Below are positions 9,501 to 22,136 of a stretch of DNA of 60,628 nt, in pieces. Below the pieces are notes generated by a model. It worked only from the letters and a program-made list of their open reading frames with translations, was not told the origin of the DNA and made no database searches. The position numbers and the translations under genes are program-made. This DNA is from Candidatus Liminaster caballi. Its GTDB lineage: Bacteria; Bacteroidota; Bacteroidia; Bacteroidales; UBA3663. The DNA is taken from assembly GCA_018065085.1 (NCBI GenBank), contig JAGHUA010000028.1, positions 1-60,628 of the forward strand. The letters are read 5' to 3'. Within the stretch, counting starts at the first letter, position 1; the number at the start of each line of letters is the position of its first letter.

Positions 9501-12500
9501 TCGCCATAAGGATTCTGGCTATTGCCTGTAGGATTATTGCGCCAGAGGATAGAGTTCTTGATGACAGACTGTACACTCGGTGCATCCATGCGCTGCTGAG
9601 GAGCGAGCTGATCGCCATCACCACTGCCATTATGTCCACCATCGACCTCCGGCAGACCAGCACGGCTAAGAATGACCTTACCCATATTGAGCGCCACGGT
9701 ATTGTTGATGAAGATCGTCGGATCAGGCGAAACGAGCGGATCACCATAGTTCGAGTGGAACACATTATTATATAATAGAGAGTGTCCGCCATTCTCACCG
9801 ATATAGACAGCCGAAGAACTGCGGTCGGCAAGGTGGCCTTTGTAGTGAGTGCCCGAAGCCACAATCTTGTTCTGGCTCAGGATGAGCTTGGCAGGATTGT
9901 CCTTGTCTATGGTCTGGGTAGTTTTCTTGTCGTTAGAGATTGTCTGGGTCAAAGCCGCAGAAGTTGTACCCTGCGCATTGCGATCCTGATCGGCATAATA
10001 GATAGCAGCACCCATTGTACCAGGCTTGGCGTATGGGTTAATGACCGTGATGCCGCTAATCTGGATAGGAATGACAGCGACAGTATGACCATCGCCAGAC
10101 TTACATGCGCCGAAATTCGACCCCTCATCATAAACTGATTCGTAACCATTCTTATTGCCTTCACTATTCAGAGTATATCGGAGATCACCATATCGTTGAG
10201 TGGCATCCTTGATGTAGATAAGGTGGTTGTAGGCGTCAGAATTTTCGTTATCACGCACCTCTCCGCGCAGCACGGCTGGGTAATCGTCCACATCATACTC
10301 ACCCTCGATATCCTTGCTGTAGCCACCCTTGATAGTAAGTGACTTGACATAAAAGTCAGCTGAATTGAATTTATTCGCAGCAAGATCCGAATATGCTTTT
10401 GCTGGCAGATAAGCCTGATCGTTGAGATACTTGGTGTCGATATAGAATGACAGGTTGCCGTTTACGAAGTTGACAGGCTTATACTCACCGTTCATGATAC
10501 GTATTTCCTTGCGGTGACCGTTACGGCTCGACACAAGAGTCTCTATGGCACGCTGAAGGTCAGTGGTAGGATGTTCCCATGACGAACCGTCGGCAATGCC
10601 GCCGTCCTTCTCTGTGTCGCTCACCCAAAGCACGTCGAGTTCATCGCCCTCAGGAGTAATGTTGAGCTGGGAGTGACGGTACTCATATACACCGATATCG
10701 ACGTATGCGTACTGTCTGCCAATGACAGGATCCTTGGCAATACGCAGATAGTTGTATTCAGGATCTGAAGGATCGAAGGCATCGTCATGCATATAGGCAA
10801 GTTCGCCAATCTGAGTATAGTTACGATAACGGTCATCGAAATGGGTGACGTAGTAAACACCTCCACCCTTCTCATCAGAACGGAGCATGTGGTTGTTTGC
10901 AGGCATACCAGTCATCTCAGCTTCGCTCTGTGAAGCGAAAGTTCGGAAATTAACCTTGACAGGCGAGAAGTCGGACGAACCGTCATCTGAAGCAGGAACT
11001 GGACGATCGATATCCGGTTCTGCATCCTGTTCGAGCCATCCAGAACCGTTATCAACGAGAATGCTGAGACGGGCAGGACTCCAGTCGGCCGACTCCATAT
11101 AGCCATCGGCACCTGCATGGAGTGACGGATTACCGAAGTTAGGACCATCAGGATCATCGTTTCTGGCAACAAGCAGGTTATTGCAGTTCTGGTATGTTCC
11201 GTTGTTATAGTTTTTGATGAGCGATGGAATATATACAGTAGGCAGATAGACGGCAAGACGAAGGTCTGCCTTATTGACAGGGGTTACATCTGTGCCATCC
11301 TCGTAAGCCGAGAACCATGTCTGTTCGCCATACTTACCTTCGGTATCGAGATCGGCTTGATTGCTTGGATAAGAAAGGAACGAGTTCTGGTCGAGAAGAG
11401 TTTCACGAGTACGATTGGCTTCTGCATAGTTGATATTGAGCCCTGGAGCAAATCCTGTGTGCTTACTGTTCTTGTTAACTTCATTCTGCCAGAAAGCGCA
11501 GTTGATAATCTGGTTGTAGTTTGATGTAGATTTTACCTTATTCCATTCCGTATCGCTGATAAGGCTTCTGTTTGGACTTACAGTAAAGACAGCAGGATAG
11601 GCGTACGCACGGTTCTTGACAAAGTCACAGTTTATAAGGTGTAGGTTACTCTGCTTACCGCCATACACTGCACCACCGGCACCACGGACTACGTTGAATG
11701 TCTTGTCACTTGAAGCCTGAACGGCAACAGAATGGTGGAACATCGCAGAAGACTGAGCGTCCGGGTCGATTGCCTCATTGTTGGCAAAGAGGACATTCAT
11801 GGCAGTGAGCTGCGACGAAGCGAATATCGCACCGCCCTGACCAGGTGACTCTACACCCGATTTAAGAGTTCCTGTTGAGAGCTCAAAGTCAACGTCCTTG
11901 GTATAAGTAGCCTCATTGTTCTCGAAAGCCGAGTTGAACACATGAAGCTGACCGTTGCTTGAGATTGCACCACCGTAGCCAGCGTGGTTGTTATTAAAAC
12001 GGCAGTTAGAAATCTTAAGCTGAATGTCGCGGTAGCCAACAGGGTTGGTGATATCTTTATTCTTATATTCTGCAGTGGCACAATTTGCAGGATTGAATGA
12101 TTCACCTGAGTTGGCATATCGGTTACCTTCTACCACAATACCAGCACCGTCATAATAGTAATTGGTACTGAGATCATCAAGCGAACCGTTGACATACTTA
12201 CGTGCATAACCACCGGTGATGTGAACGCCATCGATAGTGATGAACTGTCCGTACTCATGGAAGGTACGACCGGGATCGAATGAAGTAGGACAAGTCTGGC
12301 GGTCTTTAGGCAACTGACCGACATGATTCTCATCGGCAATGGCTGTGACGACGTGATAGACACCCTGCTCAACAACGTTTGTAGTAGCGCCAGAGAGCAC
12401 AGACTGATAGCGGAACTCCCATGGTTCCATAAGCTCATTACCGTTAATGTCGGCATGAACTCGGTTGTTGCTCATATCGAATGTCGATGTCTGATGGAGT

Positions 12501-15500
12501 TTGACAACCTTATTCGTAGCATAAGGATCTGTGCTTGAAAAACTCAGTTCCTCGACATTGCTGATTCGCACCTTGTTGTTCTCAATATCGACATAATCAG
12601 GGAAGTCGAGAGCATCGTCATAACGCGGTTTATTATACTGAGCATAGAAGAAGTTATCGCCACCTGAAAGCGGATTCTCGCCGAAGCTGTTGAAACCACC
12701 GATGACGCTTACACCCTCTGGGATAACGAACGTATTGGCAATGGAATAGCCGAAACGCTTGTTAAGATCGCGTGTAGGATAGTATGAACCCTGTGAGAGA
12801 ATAATCTCGAAAGGCAGGTTGTTGGCAATACCCTTGTAGTGTGAATCCGTACGAGCAAGGTTGATGTATTCGAGTGCATCGTCAAGACTCTGGAACGGGT
12901 AGGCCATAGAAGAGCCCATCTGACGATAGAGCACAGACTGATCCTGAGTCATCATGACCATGGCAGCTTCGATATCGACATTCTCAGGCTTAGCAACATA
13001 GAGACGGAGCATGAGCTGTTCGCCGAGCAGGTCGTAATGAAGCGCGCGGGCACCGATGTCAATATAGTTACGCGTCTGACCGGAAGGCAACTCACTGCGA
13101 TGAGAGGTCATGAAGTCGGCAGGCGCCAGTTTGAGTGTGCGGACCAGATTGTCATACTCGATGCGAGGCATACCAGTGCGGACAAGAGCAGAATATGATG
13201 TCAGGCCATAGAGGAGGAAGTCTGAGTAAACATCGTTTTTGGCATCCTCGTTGGCATAATGCGTGTCATCAAACTCATATTGTTTTGTCTCCGGTTTGAA
13301 TACTTCGTGGCTGAAACGTGTGCCGTTAAGGTTGAGTGTAGCCACGTCAAGGTTACTTGCACCCGACAGACGGCGGTTCTGAACAGCCGAATAAGCGAAC
13401 GGATAGAGATCGACAGTCTTGTTGTTGCGGATCTCTTCGTCCGTACGGCTCGGAGTGGTCAAACCCGACACGTTAGCCTGATCGGATGACTCGTTCGCCC
13501 AGACTACCACAGAGTTGGCACGGATGTTGTCGATATCAGAGCTGAACCAAACGCCACCACCCTGATCTTCGGCAGTATTGCGCACGATGGTTGATGTATA
13601 GACAAGAGCCTTGCCATTGTCAGGAATCTTTCGATTGGTATCGTTCGACAATGTCTTGCCTGGCTCGATGATGTAGAGACCACCGCCGTAGTTGGCCGTA
13701 TTGTCCTTGATAAGGCAACCAGAGACGAGAGCATTGTCGGTAAGGGCAAGAGCACCGCCGTAGATGGCAGAGTTGTTCTTGATGATACAGTTGCGGACAT
13801 GGGCATAGTCAGTCACGATGGCAGCACCGCCATAACGGTTTTGGTTGACCGATGCATTATTGTCACCGAAGTCTTCACCGTCGGCACGGCCATTGGTGAT
13901 GAAGATGCCGTCGAGCACTGCACGATCCGGTGTTATATCGTCGCTGAGCAACTGGCCATTGATAGCCTTACCAAACTCATCAAACACCTTGTCGGTGAAG
14001 GTCACGACGTGATATGTATAAACGTCGTTGTCCTCTTTTCTATTGAAATAATATGAGTCGAAGTAGGTTGGATGATTGACGATGTCGCGTGTCTGTGCAT
14101 CAGAGTAAATCCCATTGTCATCACGGCGATAGAAACCATTCAAGTCCTCACTGACAAACATATCGGTGTAACCGCCCCAAACCTCCACACCGCGAGGCAC
14201 AATGATTGACCAGACACGCACATTCTGATCATTCTCGTCAGTTGTGCGGCAAGCCTGATACTTGAAGGCATAGTTTTCGTCCATGCTCTGCGAATGCTTG
14301 CAGAACTCATCGTCCTTCGAAGCATCATAGTTACCAGCAAGCTTGACGATGATCTGAAGATCAGGATTAGAATACTTCAGACGACCGGCAGCATCGAGTA
14401 CCTTCTGAAGCTTCTGCATACATGCTGCATTCTCGGCATTGTAGGCCGTGGAACTGCCATGGCCGAGCTCGCTGACGAAGTATGTGGCAGAGACGGCTCC
14501 TGTGGCATCTGCTTTATATTTGTTATTTTCATCAAGGAAGAGCGGACGGATATCCTGCGATCCGTTGTACTCGTATGCGCCGATATCGACTACGCAGTCC
14601 TGAATACGGTCTGTGTAGTCCATATCATCGTCAGGGAGCACGATTGGATTACCATTCTCGTCTTTACCAAGGTTTTCAGTACCTGCGTTGACGCAGTTGA
14701 GATCCTGATTGGTGAAGTTAGCCTTAATACGGTAATCATATTGGGTGTTAGCATCAGAGTATGTCTTAACGAACGGATTGGCAACATCAGCGGTCTCAGC
14801 GATATGAGTCTTTGAATTGGCAATCGTGCAGTCAGGATTTGTCAATACATCATTCTTACCAGAGTTACATTCCTGTTCACTCTGCAGGAAACAGTGATCG
14901 AAATTTACATGAGACCCAGATTCAATATTTATAAGCTGTTCCTTGCCTGCCATGACAATAGTATTGTAAACGGTAAGGTGGGCTTCTTCCTTGGAAGCAC
15001 CATATACACCGATGGCTGGACCGCCAATATTGCCTACAATCGTATTGTTATAGAAATCGGCGCTCTCAATAAAAATGCCAGAAGCAAGACCTTTAGCTTG
15101 ATTTACTCTAATCTGGTTGTGAGCAATAACAGAGTTATAAAGCGTACCCTTGATCATATACACACCTCCACCGAAATTCTCATTGTCATACGAACAGTTA
15201 GACATATTGTGGAGAATGTAACAGTTTATAACTGAAGAACCGTCGCAATAAATGCCAGCCGCACGCCCGCAACGTCGGCGATTATCTTTAATGTCGATAT
15301 TATTGTCAAACATCAATTCGTCTCCCGCATAATTGTCACGAACAACACAGTTGCGCAAGATGCTATTTTCATAGAGACAAACGCCAGAACCGCCATTACG
15401 ACGACCACCATTACCTCCACGAACATCCACACCTACCTTATATCCATTGCGAATGGTGAAACCATCCCATTCAGAACCGGAATACAAGACACGACTACGA

Positions 15501-18500
15501 GGTTCATTGTTATGATCATGAATTGTCGGACGGCATTCCTGTGGCTGAGACAGAACACTGTAACCAACATTAATGGTCTTCTCAAAGAGGCGGACTACTT
15601 TATCAATATTATAATCATCTTCACTGATAAATGCCCATTCTGCTGCAGTCGCGCCATTACCTAAATACAAACGCGAATCTAAATGTGGATCTTGTTTAGC
15701 TGCAAGATTACCGTCAGGCACACCTTTATTAGAAATCTGATAAGTGTTGTTTCCAGTTGGAGTGACTACCCAATTATTTGCATTCGCACCGTCATTGTTA
15801 TCCACCCAAACGCCATTAGCATCAGGTGTAAACATAGACTTCCAATCTGATTGAGTCACCACATAATCCTTTAAAGTATAAGTACCATTCTGGTTATCAG
15901 TTACCTTAAATTTATAACCATATTCAGAAACAGAAGCGCGTGTTTTCCATTCGTTTGCACCAGCGATATAAGACTTGGTGGCAATGTTATAGATATACTG
16001 TACGGTTTCTCCATCGGCAACAAGATCTTGATAGTTGGCCTGATCAATAGTACTTGGAATACGAATGTAATCATTTGTTGATGCATTCTGAATGGTGTAT
16101 CCTCCAGTAGCATCGACTCTTGTCACATTCCAGGTCGCATTGGTATTACCATCGCCATAGACAAGTCTGCCATCCTGCATCTGCAGGTAGCTGCTACTTC
16201 CTGTCTGAGAATCAGACAAAAGGAACATATCTTTAACTGTAACATTTGCCGAGTTAGCACCCTTAATGGCATGAAGACGCACAAATCCCTTCTCTTTCTT
16301 AATCTTTGCGAGGTCAATGGTATAGGTCTTAGTGCCATTGCCATTGTCAACTACCGTCTGATAGGCACCTGTCTGGTCTAGATGATCAGGAATCGCAATT
16401 AAATTATCTGGAGCTTTGCCTTCATGAACATCTCTATTGAGAAGGAAACGTGGAGCACCTTCAGAAACAACCAGCACAAGCTTGCTATACGCTGACAAAT
16501 CTGCAAACTTCTGAAAATTAACAGTAACATCACCGTATGGCATATCTGTACTATTATTAAGGACATAGGCACAGCCAGAATTATCGCCCCTCTCAGCTGA
16601 ACCATCACCAACAGTCCAGCTATAGAACATATCTGTTGTCAAAGCATTCCTCAAAAATGGAGTAACCGAAGAGCCATCCTTATTGACAAGCAAAATCTTA
16701 TATTGACTTCCACTATCGCCTACTCGTTCAAACTTCATGCAATAATAATTGCCTTTCTTATCAGCAATGCCTCCCCATGTCTCAGCAGAAGCCACATTAT
16801 TATTATAATTGAAGTTTACGACGCGTCCGATAGAACCAATGCCGTATTCTGGAGTGACGAAACCACCAGGACGGATACGCATCTCCTGAGCTGAAGCCTC
16901 GCCTATGATAAAGGTGTGACCATCAAGCCTATCAGAATTCCATACTGCCTCCTCATAGAAGTATGGATTGTCAAAGCCGTTCTCTGGTTTTGTCTGGAGA
17001 ATGGTCTCGTACTTACGATAGTCGAGTTTAAGATTTTGGTTCTCAGCAGACATAGCCACATCACTGGTGAGCTGTGGGTGACGTTCGTTTTCGCCAGGAT
17101 TGCAGAACGTGCCCATACGCTTGATGTCTGGGAAACCACCAAGGACTTTCACATGATTGCGCATCTCAAAGCCATTGCTCTTGGTATATTCACCCTGAGC
17201 CACCCAAACCTGAATCTCAGGTCTGTTTTCGGATGGTGTGAAATCATAATGTGTACGTGTGGTAGTGACAGACTTCTTACCGCCAGCATAAAATTCGAGA
17301 CCAGTTTCTTCGCGGCGCACAGAGTTCTGCACCATAATCTGAGATGCCTTATCTACGGCATATTGCAGACCGTTGATGCCTTCATACAGGGCATTGCCGT
17401 TGATGGCCGATGACCAAGAATAGCCATCGCGATAGACTCCGTCCTCATAGAGTGAGTAGTCGATAGTACCATCGTCGTTACGGTAGTCACGCACATAGAA
17501 GACCGTACCGTAAGGATACATACCGTTGGTATTGGCCAACTCACCGTCAACAGACTTCAGGTTGTCATGATTCTCGACAGCACCGATGTCAGGACGTCCG
17601 CCATAGTCGCGGTTGACCTGTGTGCTCATATCAGTGCCCCACGAATTGTCGCTCAGCACATAGCCATAGGCATTGGTCACCTCACTGTGAGGGTCAGTAA
17701 CCTTTGCGGCATTGACCATCGGGTTGCTGTTGGCAGGCTCGAACGAAGTGGCACGGCCATAGTATGTCACATCGCCATGAGGCGAGATGCCGGCATTCTT
17801 GGTTGGGTTGACAAAACGCGGATACATGCGTCCATTGCCCTCCTCGAAACCATAGAGCAGACCATATCCGCCATCGAGCGGAATGCTCTCAAGCACAGGC
17901 CTCATCATCACGTCAAAGAGGTTATGATCACCAGTGAAAGCGTCGGTTTTGCCGTTGACAGCAAGAAGGATGCAGTTTTTGTAGTAATCGTCCTTGGTTT
18001 TATATTTACCTTCGCCATCGCCGACATTAAAATCGGCATTAGTATCCTCCAACGGACGGCGGACAGAACCATAGACAATAGAGTTGTCAAGTTGGATTTT
18101 GGCTGATGACGTACTGTTGATCTCCATGCCGTAACCGACGTTACGCAGGATGTCGCAATGATTGAAAGTAAGGTCGGCAGTGCCCTGAGCATAGATGATG
18201 CCGCCATTGTCTGACTGCCAGTTGCGGTTAGCCACAAAGAGCGATGAAGAGTTGTTGTGGAAGATGCAGTTCTCGAACGAAGCCTGAGCAGCGTCCTGAG
18301 CATAGACGGCAGCACCCTGATCGGCGGTACAGCCAGCCACAAGAGTGTTCTTAATCTGGATGTTCGATGCATTGCCGCGCAGATAGATGCCGGCACCATT
18401 GCGGTCATTGTAATACTTAGTGTCAGGATCGGCAAGAGCTGTGTTCGAAGCATTGCCATATCGGATCTGAACGCCGTCGATGGTGACGTCACTCACTCCA

Positions 18501-20552
18501 TCAATCTCTACAAGATGAGCCACGTTGAAGTCATACTGATCCTTGAGCACATTACCCGTCAGCACGGTCGGATACTTGATAGGATTGCGTGTACTGGTGT
18601 CCTTACCTTTGAGCGACGATGGATAACCGCCCTTGATGGTGACGTTCGAGATAAGTTCGAGAGGCATGGTGCGCACACGACCTGCCTTCGACTCGGTGGT
18701 GGTCAGCGTTCCCTGCTTGACGTGGATGGTCACGGCGCTGCTGTTGATATTGTTGGCCTTGATGAAAGCCAGGAGATCGGCAATATTGGTGGCTGGAGTT
18801 GTCCAACTCTCACCCACATTTTCGGCATTGGTGCCATGGTATTCCGGATCGACGAAGAACTCGGTTATATCCGTTTTGAACTGTAAGGCAGCCGATGTAT
18901 ATGCACCGAGCGCACAACGAGGAGAATACTCAGAGCCCTCGATATCAGTTACAAGCAGAGCCACGTCGAAAGCGTTGTCAATATTAAGGTCCTTGAGCTG
19001 GATGCCCTTATTGGCAATAGCCGAACCAGCCAATGTGCGCCAATAGCAATAGTCAGAAGAGTTGTAGTCGTCAGCGACCAATGTGTTACCCGACACCTCA
19101 CGTCCTGCCATCGATGTAGGATTGCTAAAGAGTGGGAAGCCTTCGAGCGATGACACATGCTTACCACTTGCTGCATCGACATCGTTATACTCTGAAAGCT
19201 TCTGAACAGACACTTTCACAGTGCCCGACCAGTCGGCATAGTCGGAATTCGAAATTGAGACGTATGACACCCGAGGCTTGAGCGACTCGTCGTTTGCACT
19301 GCGGCTGGCAGCGAACTGCACATCACGGTTCTGATCGCATTGACCGCCCCACAACACACAATTATATATACGCGCGTGATCGCGTACATAGATGCCGGCA
19401 CTCTGACCCGTCAGCATACCGCCAAGCGACACACCCGTACCGTTACATTTGTTGCGCACGATGGTAAGGCCATTGACCAAACCGGCGCCATTGAGATAAA
19501 GACCGCCGCCCTCGGTCGATGCGGTGTTGTTGGCAATGACCGTGGCGCTCGATGCCAGCTGATACTTATTGGCAGAAACCTGCGGATTGTAGATAAATGC
19601 CATGCCGCCGCCCATACGACCCACGCAACGCACAATGGCCGAGTTGTTGACGATGCCTTTGCCGAACGCAGCCACGCCACCGCCATAGCCGTATGTGATG
19701 CCAAGACCAAGAGCCTGACAATCGTGAATGTAGCAGTTCTCAACCACACCGCCGCCGTCCATATAGATGGCACCGCCGTCGCGTGATGCCTCACACCGGC
19801 GGAACTCACAGTTGGTGATCTTTGCACCCTCCACCATGTATGCACCTGCACCGTATGCAATATGATTGCGACCGGTGAGAATCTTGTCATAGGCATAGCC
19901 ATCCTCGATGACACAGCCGTCGAGCAATGCCTCGCCATTGAGCGCAGCAGCATGTTTGCCTTCCTCACCCACGATGTCGTTCCAGCCGTTCATGGCAAAC
20001 CACACGACATGATAAGAGTTCTTGGCATAGACGGTATTATAGTGCTCACGATTGCTGTTCCATGTATATTTTGCCTCCGCATTCTTCTGCACAGAACCCG
20101 AGAGTATGGTTTCCTTGGTGAAGACTGTGCCGAACGTTGTCTGTTCTGTGGCGCGTTCGCTGAGTTTAGTTTCACCCCCCCCCAAAGCCGCCATAGACCT
20201 TGATGCCGGCAGGAATCTTGAACGAAAGGTTCTGGATCTCGCCGCCGTCTGACTCGGTTGACTCTGTCGGATAGTATGTACCTGCGGCTACCCACACCTC
20301 ACCCATAAGTCCGTTGTTGACAAGGTCGTTGATGGCGTCCTGAATCTGGCTCTTTGCCGCAGTCCATGACTTACCGTTGTTCTCGTAATTACCATCGGTC
20401 TTTACGTATCGGATTTCGTACAGGTCAGACAATGGGGCAGGAATACCCTGTGCGAACAATCCTGTGATTGCCGTAAATATGACGATTGCTGCCACCATGA
20501 TCAGGCGCGCAGCTGTGAGACAATTATATTTCATTGAGGTCATCATTGCCAT
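6557..20552 (-). CDS. Giant right-handed beta-helix surface adhesin, split by a poly-G frameshift
   Basis: Reading starts at 20552, three bases after the previous stop, with a signal peptide (h-region LIMVAAIVIFTAITGLFAQ). It continues to 'IKVYGGFGGG' and meets TGA right after nine G (20175-20183). The next frame carries on without a break to 6557 with 'GGGETKLSERA', the normal continuation of 'YGGF' in this family. With eight G the product is about 4,664 residues. I count seven modules, each opening with 'YFVD...G.SW..A...LQ.AID', then 'V.V.GGF', then parallel beta-helix rungs rich in 'NC.I..N.A..GGG', and closing with 'DIGAYEY'. Approximate starts: 20430, 18870, 17515, 14490, 13015, 10640 and 9000. 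Module 3 carries an insert of lectin- and CBM-like domains (about 16900-15500). The tail 'IIYDLQGRRV...YIINGKKVW' is T9SS-like. Predicted cell-surface adhesin or polysaccharide-binding fibre; the family is a polymorphic-outer-membrane-protein-like beta-helix. Confidence 0.85.
20175..20183 (-). repeat. G9 homopolymer that sets the reading frame of the adhesin
   Basis: Nine consecutive C on the plus strand (G on the coding strand) about 370 bases after the start codon. Nine G give TTT GGG GGG GGG TGA and a 126-residue truncated product. Eight (or eleven) join the signal peptide and first module to the remaining 4,541 codons. A run of this length in a surface gene is a classic slipped-strand phase-variation site, and also a classic sequencing error site. 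Confidence 0.8.
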
Positions 20553-20555
20553 GAT

Positions 20556-22124
20556 TTAGTTCTTTGAGGTCTTGAGTTTATAACGAAGCAGATACCATGA
20601 GGCATAGATATGGTTCAAAACCATGTCCTGTTCATTGGTGTCTTTTTCCAGCACACGATCGCCTTCATCAGCCGCGCCTGTTGTCGTTATGGTATAGTTC
20701 AACGTATAGTTCTGTGGTTGGAGCACATAGCTGTAGGCACGACCATTCCATTTCTGCTCGGGGGCGAGAGAAACTGTGGGCTCGGGTGTGAACTTGAGAT
20801 CAGTGATCCAACAATCTTGTTCGACACAAACATAGTATTTCACACCTGCTCGAAGGTCTATTTCCAACGTGTAATTCATAGTTTTATATCGAGCCAATTC
20901 ATATTTCAATACATACTGATGATTATCATGGTTTCCAATTGGCTGAGTTGAGACAATCAGATACCTTTCAGCATCAATGTTTGGCCGTCCTATAACCGTC
21001 AACCTACCATTTCTTGATGGAGTAAAATAGATATAACGTTGTTTAGATTGAGTAGTGCCACCAGGATGGAAACCACTACTTGTAAGCGTTGCACTGCTAT
21101 TATTTCCCACTACATGGAAGAAATCATTTAACACGACTTCTGTGGCACCTGTTACATCAACAGGATTAGTCGGCCAAGTCACCTGGATTGGTGTTCCACT
21201 GCCTGTGCCACCCACAACCTGTGTGCTGTATTTGCTATTGTACGATGTGCCGTAGACATTAGCCACAGGCTTGAAGGCATAGCCAGAGACAGGTGAGTTA
21301 TTGACGGTGATGCTCTTCATCACATTGTCCTGGGTAGGGTTTTCTGCCTCCCACATGAAATCGACCTTAGCGGCTGTGTGGTAAAGGATGATTGGTTTCT
21401 CAAGCGAACCGAACTCGATAGAGATCTTGATTGGATTGCTGTCAAAATCTGAGTCTATTTTCGTTGCCTTGGCGTAATACTTAGTCTTGAAGTCAGATTC
21501 GACTGTGATCTCCGAACCGTCTTCTGCAAGGTTGAATGGAGTGCTGTAGAGGTCGCGCAGATTGAGAGTGTTCTTGCCTGACAAATCTACACCGTCGTTA
21601 TGAGCAGCAACGATAAGATTCTTGATCTTTTCCTCTGTAGCATTATCCTCGCGCTGACCATCGGTTGAGAACTGTGTGAATCCACAATCCGAAAGGTTGG
21701 TAAAGCTCAGGGCAACCGGTGCAACAATGATATAAGCGCGCGCACTCTCGACAGAATTCATGCCGTCGTAGTAGATATTTGTCTTATTGAAAATAACATC
21801 TCCATCGAAATAGCGGCCATTGCGACGCCATTTGGATTCAGAGTTCTGGAGTACATAGATCTTCGACTCGGTGACATCGCTTTTATTAATGACATCCATT
21901 GCCACTATGGCATACACGTACTGCGGAACCAAAAACTCCTCGGCAACACCAGGATCGCCAACAAGACGTGTGTCAAGGTCATTGTCCGCCTCGCATGAGA
22001 GATGGAACACCATCCGTGACTGCTGGCTATCCTCGTTGACAATCGGATCATGATCGTCAGAACATGCTGTAAGACCAATGATGGCCGACAGGCAGAAAAT
22101 GATATGTTGGAACGATAGTTTCAT
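20556..22124 (-). CDS. Fimbrillin-like surface lipoprotein (522 aa)
   Basis: Signal peptide with lipobox: MKLSFQHIIFCLSAIIGLTA followed by Cys. The N-terminal part has the early 'DTRLVGD' and 'YVYAIVAMDV' strands expected of the first beta-sandwich of FimA/Mfa-type fimbrial proteins. A second domain begins near 'YHTAAKVDFMWEAE', again fimbrillin-like. It would be exported, lipidated and probably assembled on the cell surface. It lies 12 bp after the preceding lipoprotein gene and 3 bp before the adhesin gene, so tight co-expression is expected. Whether it is a shaft subunit, a tip protein or an anchor cannot be told. Assignment is by fold-like patterns rather than a firm family match. Confidence 0.65.
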   Translation of the reverse strand: MKLSFQHIIFCLSAIIGLTACSDDHDPIVNEDSQQSRMVFHLSCEADNDLDTRLVGDPGVAEEFLVPQYVYAIVAMDVINKSDVTESKIYVLQNSESKWRRNGRYFDGDVIFNKTNIYYDGMNSVESARAYIIVAPVALSFTNLSDCGFTQFSTDGQREDNATEEKIKNLIVAAHNDGVDLSGKNTLNLRDLYSTPFNLAEDGSEITVESDFKTKYYAKATKIDSDFDSNPIKISIEFGSLEKPIILYHTAAKVDFMWEAENPTQDNVMKSITVNNSPVSGYAFKPVANVYGTSYNSKYSTQVVGGTGSGTPIQVTWPTNPVDVTGATEVVLNDFFHVVGNNSSATLTSSGFHPGGTTQSKQRYIYFTPSRNGRLTVIGRPNIDAERYLIVSTQPIGNHDNHQYVLKYELARYKTMNYTLEIDLRAGVKYYVCVEQDCWITDLKFTPEPTVSLAPEQKWNGRAYSYVLQPQNYTLNYTITTTGAADEGDRVLEKDTNEQDMVLNHIYASWYLLRYKLKTSKN

Positions 22125-22136
22125 TGCTCAATGGAT

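Noticed and set aside
6557..20194. Independent start of the adhesin at the ATG at 20194
   Set aside because: That ATG lies inside the frame of the first module, has no signal peptide, and the preceding frame supplies the missing N-terminus.
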